Below, in pieces: positions 1-7,931 of a stretch of 64,000 bases of DNA; the first letter of the stretch is position 1; each line of letters opens with the position of its first letter. The DNA is from Candidatus Saccharimonadota bacterium (GTDB lineage: Bacteria > Patescibacteriota > Saccharimonadia > Saccharimonadales > Saccharimonadaceae). Location: positions 86,090-150,089 of the forward strand of contig JAKSSX010000001.1 in NCBI GenBank assembly GCA_024402895.1. The letters run 5' to 3'. The position numbers and the translations under genes are program-made. The notes under the pieces were generated by a model. That model searched no databases and was not told the DNA's origin. It worked only from the letters and a program-made list of their open reading frames with translations.

Positions 1-1
1 G

Positions 2-196
2 GGTTTCATGGGCTTCTTTGGCAACTTCGTCACTGGACCTGCTCTAAACGTATTTGTGCTCGTTTGGCGCGGTATTACGTACTACTTACCAATGATTGCT
101 GGCGCTATCGCCTTCAACGTCTACAATGGACGTGGTGCGATTGAGGAAGCGGAAAAGTTATCCGCAAAAGGCGACACTAAGAAGAGTAGGAAATAA
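2..196 (+). CDS. C-terminal end of a polytopic membrane protein, probably a YbhN/LPG-synthase-type flippase (partial)
   Basis: The gene enters from the left edge, so only about 64 C-terminal residues are visible. The reading frame is open from the first bases, and the ATG at 8 is internal. The segment has a hydrophobic stretch with the pattern LVWRGITYYLPMIAGAI followed by a charged Lys-rich tail ending KKSRK. A last helix opening with an Arg and a run like YYLP is typical of the C-terminus of the lysylphosphatidylglycerol synthase/flippase transmembrane family (PF03706), which fits the neighbouring glycerophosphodiesterase. Assignment rests on this short piece alone and is tentative. A bidirectional hairpin follows the stop codon. 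Confidence 0.5.
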   Translation, partial: GFMGFFGNFVTGPALNVFVLVWRGITYYLPMIAGAIAFNVYNGRGAIEEAEKLSAKGDTKKSRK

Positions 197-197
197 A

Positions 198-223
198 AAG
201 AGGTCCTCGTTAGAGGATCTCTT
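198..223. terminator. Bidirectional terminator hairpin between convergent genes
   Basis: An 11-bp stem (one G-U pair) with a 4-nt loop, 198-208 pairing with 213-223, flanked by A-rich sequence on the left. It spans the end of the plus-strand gene and overlaps the TAA stop of the minus-strand glycerophosphodiesterase at 210-212. Confidence 0.7.
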
Positions 224-935
224 CGCATATTACGTTGTCGCAGTATTTTAGTGCTTCTCGGCTTTCGGAGACTTTTCGGATTGTCCAGCCTAGGACAGGA
301 ATACCTTGGTTGCGCAATTTTTCTACGCGTTTGTTTGGTAGTGCTCGGAAGTTATATGAGATAAAATCTGGTTTCGCGATAGGGAAAAGCCAGAGATTTT
401 TAAGGGCAATTCTCGGGATTCTTGCAATTGTCTTATCGTTCTTGAAATCGCTCGCTAGAAGGCCTCTAGGAGCCTCAGGGGCATGCTTTTTGAGCCAACG
501 TAGGGTAAGAGGGCTAAAACTCTGAAAAGCGTACTTCCCTTTATAGCCTTTAAGGATATTTAGAACTGCTTGCTCTAGCTTCCCTGTTGGTTGATCACAC
601 TTAAGTTCGATAAGAATCGGCACTTTCCCGTTGATTGCAGCTAATACTTCAGAAAGAAGTGGAATACGTTCGCGGGTACGCTTAATAAAGAGTTCGCGAA
701 CTTCGGTGAGAGTGCAGTTTGCGACTTCTTTGTCGATTCCGCACATTCTCATAAAGCTATCGTCATGAAAAACCACGACTTCCCCGCTCTTAATCATGTG
801 GCAATCCAGCTCAATTGGGAAATGACCGTCTACGGCCTTCTGGAAGGCTACTAGCGTATTTTCTGGCGCTGATAGACCTTTATGAAGACCGCGATGAGCA
901 ATAGGTAGATGCAGGAGAAAATCTACTTTAGACAT
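210..935 (-). CDS. Glycerophosphodiester phosphodiesterase (GDPD family)
   Basis: 241 residues, a normal length for a single-domain cytoplasmic GDPD that hydrolyses glycerophosphodiesters (deacylated phospholipids) to glycerol-3-phosphate and an alcohol. Diagnostic residues are visible: H14-R15-G16, E25-N26, the metal pair E42 and D44 (IELDCH), and H57-D58 (VVFHDDS). No signal peptide is seen. The ATG at 935 is preceded by an AGAGGTAG ribosome-binding site that contains the stop codon of the upstream VirD4-like gene two bases away, so the two are co-transcribed and probably translationally coupled. Function of the family is well established; the physiological substrate here is unknown and could be host-derived lipid debris or the cell's own lipid turnover. 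Confidence 0.93.
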   Translation of the reverse strand: MSKVDFLLHLPIAHRGLHKGLSAPENTLVAFQKAVDGHFPIELDCHMIKSGEVVVFHDDSFMRMCGIDKEVANCTLTEVRELFIKRTRERIPLLSEVLAAINGKVPILIELKCDQPTGKLEQAVLNILKGYKGKYAFQSFSPLTLRWLKKHAPEAPRGLLASDFKNDKTIARIPRIALKNLWLFPIAKPDFISYNFRALPNKRVEKLRNQGIPVLGWTIRKVSESREALKYCDNVICEEIL

Positions 936-937
936 GC

Positions 938-3781
938 CTACCTCTGAACTGGGCGATTTCCGCGTTCATTGTTTGAGCTATGTTTGTGGTAGCTAATTTT
1001 ACGACCTTTTTTCTGAATCGTATGAACGTTTGCTTTGCCATTTTTGGCGCTAGTAATAACCTGGCGACCTTCGTTATCGTCTTCGTCTTCGCGAGCTGCT
1101 GGAGCTGGTTCCGGAGCGGATGTAGGCTCTTCTTCGACCTTTGTGGTCTTAATATTCGGGCTAGCAGCCTGCTGAGCGGCGATAATTGCGCCGAGATCTT
1201 TGAGGCTTGGGCCTTTCTTCTCGCCTTCTGCTTGAGATGGGGAGATTTTCTGCTTACGGAATTCTGCTTGTGGCGTGAATTCGAAGACGGGTTTTTCGTG
1301 CTTTGCGGATGGCTTTTCGGAACCGCGTTCACCGGCTTCACGACCGGAGTCGGAAAGATTCTTCTTCCACTTATCTGCGGCTTCAATAGCGTCTCTAATT
1401 TCCTTCTCAACGTCTGCGCGTGGTCTTGCATAAGTCATGCGAGAGTTGCGAACGATTTGAGGGGTGAGATCGTTAGGTGGTTTTGGAATGCTAAGGGTGG
1501 TTGCGGAGAAAGCCTGGGATTTTTCGCCGTTAATAATCATGGAGAGGACGAAGTGGCGGTTATTGAGGTTAAGGAGGTCCTGGGCCTCGAAAACTGGTTC
1601 GAACTGCTTTGAGAGAATTGGCGCATCGTCTGCGGAAACGCGGAATGAGATTGTAGTACCGACGTTACCGAAGACTGCATCACGAACAGAGTCAGTCATC
1701 TGGCTGGTGTACTGGTTCGCAACGGTAAGGTTAAGACCGTATTTGCGAGCCTCAGAAAGAATAACTGCGAAGGAATCAGTCGCGAAGTTCTGGAACTCAT
1801 CTACGTAGAGATAGAATGGGCGGCGATCATCGACGTTAAGGATATCGCTACGGCTCATTGCTGCGAGCTGAACCTTAGTAACGAGGAAGGCGCCAAGGAT
1901 GGCGGCATTATCTTCGCCGATAAGACCCTTGGAAAGGTTAACAACGAGAATTTTACCTTCGTCCATAATTCTACGAACGTCGAAGCTGGATTTTGGCTGA
2001 CCGATAATATTACGAATGATAGGGTTTGCCGTGAAGGCACCGACCTTGTTAAGGATAGGTGCTACGGATTCGGTAACCTGCTTGTCGCCCCAAGAACCGA
2101 ACTCTTGTTTCCAGAACTGAAGAACTGTAACATCCTGACAATAATCGAGAGTTTCTTTACGGAACTCTTTATCGGTAAGCATGCGAGAAATATCAAGCAT
2201 GGTTGCGCTTGGACGATCGAGCAAAGCGAGCAAAGTGTAGCGCAAAATGTGCTCAAGACGTGGGCCCCAAGAGTCGCCGAACATACGCTTAAGAACGCCG
2301 ATAACCTCAGAGGAAATGTTTGGCTTGCGAGCTGGATCATAAACCTCGAGAGGGTTAAATGCCATTGGATACTGAGTATCTGCTGGGTTGAAGTAGACAA
2401 CATCTTTAATGCGGTTTTCTGGGATAAACTTCAAGTTATCCATTGCAAGATCGCCGTGTGGGTCGATAATACAATAACCTTGGTTATGGTAGATATCACT
2501 CAAAGCAAAGAGCGTGAGAAGACCAGACTTACCGGAACCAGTCTGACCGATAATATATGCGTGGCGAGAACGGTCGCGGCGATACATGCCGAACTGGTGC
2601 TTAATACCGCGGAAATCGGTAAGACCAAATGCGGAAATGTTTTCATCGAAGCTCGGGTTGCCGGTGAGCATTGGAAGCTTTGCCGGTGGCTCAGCGGTTT
2701 TGCTGGATGCCCAAACAATGTTTGGCGTTTCAACGTTAGTATGCGGGAGATGATAAACGCTAGCGAGCTCAGAAATATTAAGAATAAAGCCATGATCGGT
2801 AAACTGGCGAGCTTTGTAGGCGTTTAGTGCGCTCTTATCGAAGGTTGCGCCAACCATCTTGAAACCGTTGAGGTTTGTAGAATTGAACTGCTTGAAGGTA
2901 CCGACGAGGGCCTGCATGTTAAGCTTTGCGTTAACTTCATTTTCGCCAACGTAAGCGATACGAATTTTAACTTCGTAGCCGAGCTTTGTTGCCTTCTCTT
3001 CTGCCTTGGATACCTGAGTTTTTGCGCGTTCAGAAAGCTCTACCTTTACAGGAGAGCTAGTGCCACCCTCTGGTGGGCGCCATAGTGCAGCGAATAACTG
3101 TAGGAACCATGAAAAATCAATATTACCGAAGCTGAAGCTTTTGCCAGCTTTGACTTTCTGAATCCAAGTATCAGTTTTCTTATGCCAGTCATCTGCGACT
3201 GGGCGAGTAAGAATCTGAATCCAAAGCTCTTCGCCGCCGTTTGGATTGAGCTTTGCGAGAGTACCAGTAACACCGGCTAATGGGTCTACTTCAAAGGATT
3301 CAAAAGTCTTAATTGGGAGCGCTTCGTCATAAATAAGAGAGATTTCGGAGCTGTAAGCGACAGGATATTTATCGCGACGATCAGCATAATCCTCTTTCAT
3401 GCGATAAATCTGGACGCTTGGATACTGGGAATAAATCTGACCTTCAACGAAACTCTGGAGAACTTTTGGAACCCAAACGAAGAAGCGAATCTGGTTACCG
3501 GTGGAAGCAATTTCGAATGAGAGATGCTCCTGAACACCACCGGAATGCTTAAGCTCGTTTGCGTCGCGCAAAATGCCATGGAGTGAGGCGAAAAGTTGCT
3601 CAGCGCTGAGCTCTTTCTTATCGTTGTCTTTAGGGATTTCGAGCATCAAAAGTACAGAATCGACATTCAAAACTTTGAGTCGATTAAGCTTTTTATAGTT
3701 GCGATATGTAAGAATGCCGAGGATAACAACAATAGATATCCAAACTATCGGCGTAGCAAGAAAATGAATAATGTACTCCAT
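938..3781 (-). CDS. VirD4/TraG-like type IV secretion/conjugation ATPase
   Basis: 947 residues. An N-terminal transmembrane helix (about residues 10-27) is followed by a 380-residue region without recognised motifs. A RecA-like ATPase comes next: Walker A GQTGSGKS at about 411-418, the motif IDPHGDLA, and a Walker B-like LYVDEFQNF at about 655-663 with the coupling-protein pattern SEARKYGLNLTVANQY. The last 190 residues are low-complexity, charged and Pro/Ala-rich. This matches coupling ATPases of the TrwB/VirD4/TraG class (TraM-recognition-type C-domain) that pump DNA or protein at the membrane. No other secretion-system gene is adjacent; only the GDPD gene follows, two bases downstream. An extended -10 (TGC TAAAAT, 3788-3793 minus) ends 6 nt before the ATG with no Shine-Dalgarno, suggesting a leaderless message. 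Substrate unknown. Confidence 0.88.
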   Translation of the reverse strand: MEYIIHFLATPIVWISIVVILGILTYRNYKKLNRLKVLNVDSVLLMLEIPKDNDKKELSAEQLFASLHGILRDANELKHSGGVQEHLSFEIASTGNQIRFFVWVPKVLQSFVEGQIYSQYPSVQIYRMKEDYADRRDKYPVAYSSEISLIYDEALPIKTFESFEVDPLAGVTGTLAKLNPNGGEELWIQILTRPVADDWHKKTDTWIQKVKAGKSFSFGNIDFSWFLQLFAALWRPPEGGTSSPVKVELSERAKTQVSKAEEKATKLGYEVKIRIAYVGENEVNAKLNMQALVGTFKQFNSTNLNGFKMVGATFDKSALNAYKARQFTDHGFILNISELASVYHLPHTNVETPNIVWASSKTAEPPAKLPMLTGNPSFDENISAFGLTDFRGIKHQFGMYRRDRSRHAYIIGQTGSGKSGLLTLFALSDIYHNQGYCIIDPHGDLAMDNLKFIPENRIKDVVYFNPADTQYPMAFNPLEVYDPARKPNISSEVIGVLKRMFGDSWGPRLEHILRYTLLALLDRPSATMLDISRMLTDKEFRKETLDYCQDVTVLQFWKQEFGSWGDKQVTESVAPILNKVGAFTANPIIRNIIGQPKSSFDVRRIMDEGKILVVNLSKGLIGEDNAAILGAFLVTKVQLAAMSRSDILNVDDRRPFYLYVDEFQNFATDSFAVILSEARKYGLNLTVANQYTSQMTDSVRDAVFGNVGTTISFRVSADDAPILSKQFEPVFEAQDLLNLNNRHFVLSMIINGEKSQAFSATTLSIPKPPNDLTPQIVRNSRMTYARPRADVEKEIRDAIEAADKWKKNLSDSGREAGERGSEKPSAKHEKPVFEFTPQAEFRKQKISPSQAEGEKKGPSLKDLGAIIAAQQAASPNIKTTKVEEEPTSAPEPAPAAREDEDDNEGRQVITSAKNGKANVHTIQKKGRKISYHKHSSNNERGNRPVQR

Positions 3782-3874
3782 GAGATAATTTTAGCATAAT
3801 CAAGAAGAAATAACTAGAAATATAACAGAGTTGCAGAGCGACTAAAAACACTTTTTGCGCTATAATTATAAAAG

Positions 3875-5008
3875 ATGAAACGGAAGATTCTTTTTACTTC
3901 ACATACGGCGAATTTTCATAAATTCAATCGCCCTTTGATGCGCATGTTGCGTGGTACGCTTGAGGCGCCTTATGACGACTTAAATATGGGCGGCTGGCAA
4001 GTAGATTACGCTTGTGCGTGCGAAGAAGATGTCTATGATGCAGATAATGTTTTTGCGATTGACTTTGCTCGTAACCCGTTGCGCTTAGATAAGCATATGA
4101 AAGCTTATCGTCAGCTCAAGAAAATTATTGCTGAGGGTGATTATGAGTTAATTCATACGCATACCCCAGTCGGTTCAGTCGTTACGCGTATGGCGGCAAA
4201 AAGCGCTCATAAAAAAGGCGTAAAAGTGATTTATACTTGTCATGGCTTTCAATTCTATAAGGGCGGACCAAAGAAAGACTGGAGACTTTATTATCCTATC
4301 GAAAAGAAATTATCTAAAGAAACTGATCTTTTGATTACGATTAATACTGAAGATTTCGCGCTCGCCAAGAAGGACTTTAAATGCCCTGTTAAAATGATTG
4401 ATGGTGTTGGCGTAAGTACTGATAAATTTACTTGCAAATATTCAAAAAAAGAACAAAATGATGCGAGAAAAAAATATGGAATCAAATTGGACGATTTTGT
4501 AATTGTGTATCTTGCGGAATTTCGTTCGATAAAGAATCATCAGCGTTTGATTGAGGCGTTTGCTCCAATTGCGCGCGAGAACAAGAAAGTAAAAATGCTT
4601 TTCCTTGGTCATGGAAAATTAATGGACGCAGCGAAGGAGCAAGTTAAGAATCTCGGAATAGAAGAAAATGTTTTAATGCCGGGATATATTCGCGATCAAT
4701 ATTTCGCGCTTTTGCAGAGTTGCAATCTCTGCGTGTCTGCTGCATATCAGGAAGGTCTTGGTTTAGGCGTACTAGAATGTGTTGCTACTGGTTTACCATT
4801 AGTGATCGCTAATACTCGTGGTCATCGTGACATAGTTAAGGGTAATAAAAAGCTATTATTTGATCCATATAACGTAGACGAAATGACGAATAAAATACGC
4901 GATGCTGTAAAAAATCCTGAAAAATATCATTTAGATTTTGACGAAAAATTCAGTTTGCGCTCTTCTTTGGCGAAGATGCGTGAAATCTATAAGGAGATTC
5001 TTGGATGA
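3875..5008 (+). CDS. Glycosyltransferase family 4 (GT-B), first of a pair
   Basis: 377 residues, single GT-B protein. The N-terminal domain starts KRKILFTSHTANFHKF, with an HTHTPVGSVVTRMAA strand-helix typical of exopolysaccharide/capsule GT4 enzymes. The C-terminal nucleotide-sugar domain carries FLGHGKLMDAAKE and the EGLGLGVLECVATGLPLV segment with the conserved E-x7-E spacing. It probably transfers a sugar from a nucleotide donor onto a lipid-linked or surface glycan at the cytoplasmic face; donor and acceptor cannot be read from sequence. A TATAAT at 3861-3866 lies 8 nt before the ATG, with no convincing Shine-Dalgarno. Its stop overlaps the start of the next glycosyltransferase (ATGA), so the two form an operon. 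Confidence 0.9.
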   Translation: MKRKILFTSHTANFHKFNRPLMRMLRGTLEAPYDDLNMGGWQVDYACACEEDVYDADNVFAIDFARNPLRLDKHMKAYRQLKKIIAEGDYELIHTHTPVGSVVTRMAAKSAHKKGVKVIYTCHGFQFYKGGPKKDWRLYYPIEKKLSKETDLLITINTEDFALAKKDFKCPVKMIDGVGVSTDKFTCKYSKKEQNDARKKYGIKLDDFVIVYLAEFRSIKNHQRLIEAFAPIARENKKVKMLFLGHGKLMDAAKEQVKNLGIEENVLMPGYIRDQYFALLQSCNLCVSAAYQEGLGLGVLECVATGLPLVIANTRGHRDIVKGNKKLLFDPYNVDEMTNKIRDAVKNPEKYHLDFDEKFSLRSSLAKMREIYKEILG

Positions 5009-6093
5009 AAAAAATATTACATGTAGTCGGTGGCATGGATCGTGGTGGCGCAGAAGCGTATATTATGAATACATTGCGCAATATTGACCATAAAAAGTAT
5101 AAGTTTGGCATTTTGACTTTTATGGCGCCACGCGAAGGCGACAAATATTTCTTCGAAGATGAACTTAAGGAACTTGGCGTAGAACTTATTCGTATTCCTG
5201 ATAATCGCTTCCGTAGACCATTAAAATTCATTGATGACGTTGCGAAAGTTTTGACCGACGGCAAATATGATGTGATTCATAGCCATATCGACTTTATGTC
5301 TTCCCTAACTCTTACGGCTGCTCGTAAAGCCGGCGTTAAAAAACGCATAGCTCACTCGCATAATACGAATAACTCAAAGATTAAATCGAAAAAGATGCGT
5401 GCGGTCGCTTCGGTTTTGCGTCGTAAATTAAACCGTGAAGTCACCGATCGTCTTGCTTGTGGTGTTGATGCTGGTAAGTTCCTTTACGGCGCAAAGAAAG
5501 ATTTTACAGTCATTCATAATGGCATCGATCTGCAAAAATTCCGCTACAATTCTAATATTCGCCATACGATGCGTGAGAAATTTGATATCGATGAGGATGC
5601 TATTGTCTTATTAAACGTTGGACGCTTTGAGGCTCAGAAAAATCAGGAACATCTTATTAATATTTTTGCGGATTATGTGCGTAAAAATAAGACGGCGAAA
5701 CTTGTTATTATTGGCGAGGGCTCGTTAAAGCAGAATATCGAAGATAAAATCGCAAGTGAGCGCCTAAAGAAAAGTGTCATATTGCTACCTGCTCAGAGCG
5801 ATATGGAACGTTTCTATGCAATGGCTGATATCTTCGTGCTCCCATCACTATTCGAGGGTGTTCCGACGGTAGGTATTGAGGCTCAGGCGAGCGGTATGAA
5901 GTGCTTGTTTAGCGATAAGGTTCCAGCCGAGACGAGGTTGTTAGATTCTACGAAATTCTTATCTCTTGAAGAAAACTGGACGAGCGAAATTGTTCCGGTT
6001 AAAAAGCGTGGCGATGCAATAAAAAATCCAGCTGTTCAGGAATATGATATCCAGAGTACAGTAAAAACTCTCGAAAAAGTTTACGATAAATAA
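5005..6093 (+). CDS. Glycosyltransferase family 4 (EpsF-like), second of a pair
   Basis: 362 residues. The N-terminus reads VVGGMDRGGAEAYIMN, the classic start of EpsF/WcaL-like GT4 enzymes. VIHNGIDLQKFRY and LLNVGRFEAQKNQEHLI mark the domain linker and donor-binding domain, and LPSLFEGVPTVGIEAQASG supplies the E-x7-E motif. Its ATG overlaps the stop of the preceding gene by four bases with an AAGGAG ribosome-binding site inside that gene, so the two enzymes are made together and probably add consecutive sugars to one surface glycan. A strong hairpin terminator follows the stop codon directly. No flippase or polymerase for the glycan is adjacent. Confidence 0.9.
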   Translation: MKKILHVVGGMDRGGAEAYIMNTLRNIDHKKYKFGILTFMAPREGDKYFFEDELKELGVELIRIPDNRFRRPLKFIDDVAKVLTDGKYDVIHSHIDFMSSLTLTAARKAGVKKRIAHSHNTNNSKIKSKKMRAVASVLRRKLNREVTDRLACGVDAGKFLYGAKKDFTVIHNGIDLQKFRYNSNIRHTMREKFDIDEDAIVLLNVGRFEAQKNQEHLINIFADYVRKNKTAKLVIIGEGSLKQNIEDKIASERLKKSVILLPAQSDMERFYAMADIFVLPSLFEGVPTVGIEAQASGMKCLFSDKVPAETRLLDSTKFLSLEENWTSEIVPVKKRGDAIKNPAVQEYDIQSTVKTLEKVYDK

Positions 6094-6125
6094 AAAATAT
6101 CCCGCCTCGTTAAGCGGGATATTTT
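6094..6125 (+). terminator. Intrinsic terminator of the glycosyltransferase pair
   Basis: A 12-bp perfect stem, AAAATATCCCGC (6094-6105) pairing with GCGGGATATTTT (6114-6125), loop of 8 nt. A/T-rich on both sides, so it may serve both the plus-strand operon and the convergent minus-strand gene ending at 6134. Confidence 0.85.
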
Positions 6126-6133
6126 AACGCTAA

Positions 6134-6541
6134 TTATTGCTGTTTTTTGAAGGTTAGGTACGTTCCCTCATCATTGATAGTAATTGTATTGTCGTTATCT
6201 TCAAGGACGTATTCCCTCTCTATGTCGTAGTTGTCAATAGTAACGCCCTTCTCTTCATCGTATCTAATCTCATAAGCAGGTTTGCCGTATAAGCTTAGGA
6301 GAAGTTTATTATCTTCTTTGAATTCAATATAACTGTCAGCGAAGCCGAGTTCTTTAATTTCTTCTAGAGTAAACTTCTGTTCTACGAAATGCATGCCGGC
6401 AATATTCCATCTTCCAAGTAACTTCGAAGTTTTAGTAGTGTTTCCTAGAGTGAGAGCTAAAATGACTGCGACTGCAGCAATAACAATTGCGCCAACTATG
6501 AGGCCAATAATAAGGCCGGTTTTTCTTTTTCTTTCAGGCAT
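6134..6541 (-). CDS. Small single-pass membrane protein with extracytoplasmic beta-rich domain
   Basis: 135 residues. A short basic N-terminus (PERKRKTG) precedes one strong transmembrane helix at about residues 9-31 rich in Ile/Val/Ala. A roughly 100-residue exterior domain with GRWNIAGMHF and repeated short beta-like segments (KLLLSLYGKPAYEIRY, NTITINDEGTYLTF) follows. The fold resembles small lipocalin-like or DUF5640-type domains, but no family can be assigned firmly. An AAAGGAA ribosome-binding site lies about 10 nt before the ATG. It stands alone between two hairpins. Function unknown. Confidence 0.7.
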   Translation of the reverse strand: MPERKRKTGLIIGLIVGAIVIAAVAVILALTLGNTTKTSKLLGRWNIAGMHFVEQKFTLEEIKELGFADSYIEFKEDNKLLLSLYGKPAYEIRYDEEKGVTIDNYDIEREYVLEDNDNTITINDEGTYLTFKKQQ

Positions 6542-6585
6542 TTTTTGTTTTTCCTTTCATAATGCTTTTACTTATAATATCAAAA

Positions 6586-6608
6586 AACAGCCCTTTTGGG
6601 GCTGTTTC
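6586..6608. terminator. Terminator hairpin after the sigma-4/HARE regulator
   Basis: AACAGCCC pairs with GGGGCTGTT around a TTTT loop. On the minus strand the stem is followed by TTTTTTGATATT, a good intrinsic terminator for the gene ending at 6617. Confidence 0.8.
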
Positions 6609-6616
6609 TCTTAAGC

Positions 6617-7645
6617 TTAAGCTAGCTTGTAGTGATCTTTACCTACGCGAGCGTAGAGATCTTTGTTCTGAAGATTGAGGAGAACGGTAGTTTCTTTAAC
6701 TTTGCGTTCCTTAAGGACCTGCTTGACGATTTCTTTGCGGCTTAGGCCTTCGTCGCCAGCTTTCTTGAGAATCTTAGAGATAATTTCTGCTACGGTTCCC
6801 TTGCTGTAGCCCCACTTATCAAGTGCATAGATACCGCGACCGATAAGAACGAAACGAGAATCCTTGATGAGTTCGTTATGGATTGCCTGAACGGTGACGT
6901 CTTTGCGCTTGAAGTCGGAAGAGCTGATTGCCTTTGCGATTTCGTTGAAGTGCATAGGCTCTTTGTGCTTTTCGAGGACTACGTAGATTTTGTCGCGAAT
7001 GTTCTTTGGGTTAACGGTTGGCCATTTCGCGAGACCCCACTGATTGTTAAGGGTGGAAAGAAGCTTACTGACGCGAGCAACAGCCTCAATATGGCTAGGA
7101 TGCTCATAATTAAGCTTTTCATCTAGCTCGTCGATAGTCATTGGAGCTTTGTTTGCTTTTACGATGCTGACGATTTCGTCGGTCTTGCTACGGATTTCCT
7201 TTTCGGTGCCGTATTCAGCAATGCCGATAGCAGTATGATATTTATCATTCTCTGCTACAATGCTGAGAGCTGGAGAGATTTCACCTAAGAAACTGAACTG
7301 TGCCTTTTGAGTTGCATTAGGCTCTTTATTAAGAATTTTGCTTGCTAGATCATTGACGCGGGCGATACGACCCATTTCGGTAAGGTTGCGAACCATGAGC
7401 TTTTCAGCTGCTGCGAGTTCGTTAATTTTGCCTTCTTCGGCGGCGATTCTAAGACGGATAAGAATAGCCTTTTCGAGTTGGCGAACACGCTCGCGAGTAA
7501 TAGATAACATTTCTCCGATTTGTTCAAGTGTTTCTTTATGACCATTGAGCCCAAATCTGCGCGAGATGATTTCTCTTTCGCGCTCTTGCTCGATGATGTT
7601 TAGACTATTCGAGATTGCTTTGGCAATCGTTTCCGCATTATTCAT
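6617..7645 (-). CDS. Transcription regulator: sigma-70 region-4 HTH fused to a HARE-HTH domain
   Basis: 342 residues. Residues 18-65 form a sigma-70 region 4 (EREREIISRRFGL, then the HTH LEQIGEMLSITRERVRQLEKA), which normally reads the -35 element. No region 2 is present, so this is not a complete sigma factor. Residues 216-280 (IRDKIYVVLEKHKEPMHFNE to LIGRGIYALDKWGY) form a HARE-HTH domain like that of RNA polymerase delta subunit RpoE. A further winged-HTH-like segment ends the protein, and residues 150-210 resemble a second degenerate copy. The combination suggests an RNA-polymerase-associated factor of the kind found across CPR bacteria. The gene has a GGAAAGGTAAGG ribosome-binding site, and a dyad lies across its promoter (7690-7719). 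Confidence 0.88.
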   Translation of the reverse strand: MNNAETIAKAISNSLNIIEQEREREIISRRFGLNGHKETLEQIGEMLSITRERVRQLEKAILIRLRIAAEEGKINELAAAEKLMVRNLTEMGRIARVNDLASKILNKEPNATQKAQFSFLGEISPALSIVAENDKYHTAIGIAEYGTEKEIRSKTDEIVSIVKANKAPMTIDELDEKLNYEHPSHIEAVARVSKLLSTLNNQWGLAKWPTVNPKNIRDKIYVVLEKHKEPMHFNEIAKAISSSDFKRKDVTVQAIHNELIKDSRFVLIGRGIYALDKWGYSKGTVAEIISKILKKAGDEGLSRKEIVKQVLKERKVKETTVLLNLQNKDLYARVGKDHYKLA

Positions 7646-7683
7646 GATGCTGCCGTTTTTCCTTACCTTTCCGTCTATTTGAT

Positions 7684-7719
7684 ATTATAATATGACACCA
7701 CAAAAGGACTGTGTCATAT
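7684..7719 (-). promoter_or_regulatory. Promoter of the sigma-4/HARE gene with operator-like inverted repeat
   Basis: On the minus strand a TATAAT box lies at 7684-7689. Immediately upstream is a perfect 9-bp inverted repeat, ATATGACAC (7690-7698) and GTGTCATAT (7711-7719), separated by 12 nt. The arms occupy the spacer and the expected -35 region, the usual position of a repressor or autoregulator site. It does not match CIRCE, CtsR or NrdR boxes. Confidence 0.6.
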
Positions 7720-7751
7720 CTTATTTTTAAAAATTTTAACATTATTTTATA

Positions 7752-7928
7752 ATGTTGTCAACAAGCAAAGTATCTTTACTTAATATTTATTATATCAGAA
7801 GTTTGACATTAAATGAAATAGAAAATTTAAAAGTTTTAAACGTTAGCGAATTATTGTCTGGTAATAGTAATTATGCTTATTTCTTGTATGTAAAAAGTAC
7901 GACCCAAGAGTCGTACTTTTATGATTGA
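7752..7928 (+). CDS. Possible 58-residue peptide ORF (weak)
   Basis: An uninterrupted ATG-to-TGA frame of 58 codons, beginning MLSTSKVSLLNIYYIRSL and ending inside the terminator hairpin that follows topA. No ribosome-binding site is visible, and the A/T-rich leucine/asparagine-rich content could be chance. This intergenic stretch otherwise holds only the sigma-4/HARE promoter and the hairpin at 7893-7920. Confidence 0.2.
   Translation: MLSTSKVSLLNIYYIRSLTLNEIENLKVLNVSELLSGNSNYAYFLYVKSTTQESYFYD
7893..7920. terminator. Terminator after topA
   Basis: An 11-bp perfect stem, AAAAGTACGAC (7893-7903) with GTCGTACTTTT (7910-7920), loop of 6 nt, just past the topA stop at 7932 on the minus strand. 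Confidence 0.8.
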
Positions 7929-7931
7929 ATT

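Noticed and set aside
938-1431. A 167-residue Arg/Lys/Ser-rich frame on the minus strand in another phase
   Set aside because: It lies inside the low-complexity 3' end of the VirD4-like gene; its composition follows from that codon pattern and it has no ribosome-binding site.
7752-7928. The 58-codon plus-strand ORF as a genuine leader or toxin peptide
   Set aside because: No ribosome-binding site, no supported promoter, and the end runs through the topA terminator; kept only as a low-confidence entry.
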